From contig JAJZZU010000145.1 of NCBI GenBank assembly GCA_021797365.1, positions 1 to 6,745 on the forward strand: DNA of 6,745 nt, read 5' to 3'. The notes beneath the pieces are model-generated. The model made no database searches. It was not told the DNA's origin and was given only the letters and a program-made list of their open reading frames with translations. This DNA comes from Pseudomonadota bacterium. GTDB taxonomy: Bacteria; Pseudomonadota; Gammaproteobacteria; Acidiferrobacterales; Acidiferrobacteraceae. A program made the position numbers and the translations under genes. Shown here piece after piece: positions 6,698 through 6,745 of the stretch; positions within the stretch are counted from its first letter, which is position 1, and the number at the start of each line of letters is the position of its first letter.

Positions 6698-6745
6698 TCA
6701 CGATGCTTTGAAAGGCGATGGGTACATGTCTTTTGCTTGGCGCAA
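6698..6745 (-). CDS. Possible C-terminal end of a minus-strand gene entering from the right (partial)
   Basis: On the minus strand, from the window edge, 15 sense codons read LRQAKDMYPSPFKAS and end at TGA (6698-6700). The end lies about 85 bases before the three-hairpin cluster in the direction of reading, a usual place for an intergenic repeat element. The peptide is too short to identify. The other two minus-strand frames are also open here for some distance, so the choice is weak. Confidence 0.2.
   Translation of the reverse strand: MRQAKDMYPSPFKAS

Larger units (their letters stand above)
5867..6745. other. Gene-poor right flank
   Basis: About 880 bases after the second glycosyltransferase contain no intact gene. 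The stretch holds decayed minus-strand coding sequence (5889-6363), three adjacent stem-loops (6548-6613) and perhaps a gene end entering from the right edge. A small inverted repeat, GCGATC-GT-GATCGC, lies at 5897-5910 just after the second gene. It has no T-run and is a weak terminator candidate at best. Plus-strand open frames here are Arg/Pro/Ser-rich and carry no recognisable motif. Confidence 0.5.

Noticed and set aside
5881..6738. Direct repeat TCTTTTGCTT at 5881-5890 and 6729-6738 as target-site duplication of an inserted element
   Set aside because: The match ends at ten bases on both sides, is near what chance allows over this length, and no element ends or transposase motifs are visible between the copies.

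Overview
The window is GC-rich DNA with strongly G/C-biased third codon positions, typical of a proteobacterium. No taxonomic marker gene is present, so I do not name a genus. Its clear content is two plus-strand genes for building a cell-surface polysaccharide. They are flanked by unusually long stretches without an intact gene.

Layout: positions 1-57 may hold the last 18 codons of a gene entering from the left. Positions 58-940 carry no gene I can support, only palindromes and a lone TTGACA box. Positions 941-4684 encode a 1247-residue multidomain enzyme: an N-terminal SAM-dependent methyltransferase, an unclassified beta-rich region, a short coiled-coil linker, two family-2 (GT-A fold) glycosyltransferase domains in tandem, and an unclassified beta-rich C-terminal region. 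After a gap of about 216 bases, positions 4901-5866 encode a 321-residue single-domain family-2 glycosyltransferase of the rhamnosyltransferase-like type. Both starts are fixed by good Shine-Dalgarno sequences and both genes lie on the same strand.

From 5867 to the right edge there is no intact gene. On the minus strand, several protein-like stretches follow one another in shifting frames between 6363 and 5889, which suggests a decayed gene of unknown family. Between 6548 and 6613 three stem-loops stand in a row, separated by 4-base linkers. The outer two share an identical 17-base core, but their outer pairs differ and still base-pair. This looks like a REP/BIME-type element. A minus-strand gene end may enter from the right edge at 6698-6745.

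How the genes may work together (inference): the large enzyme could add two sugars and methylate a sugar or chain end, and the smaller transferase could add another sugar, perhaps rhamnose, to the same lipid-linked O-antigen or capsule glycan. Donor and acceptor sugars cannot be read from sequence. The decayed surroundings suggest the pair sits in a variable, recombining part of the genome.
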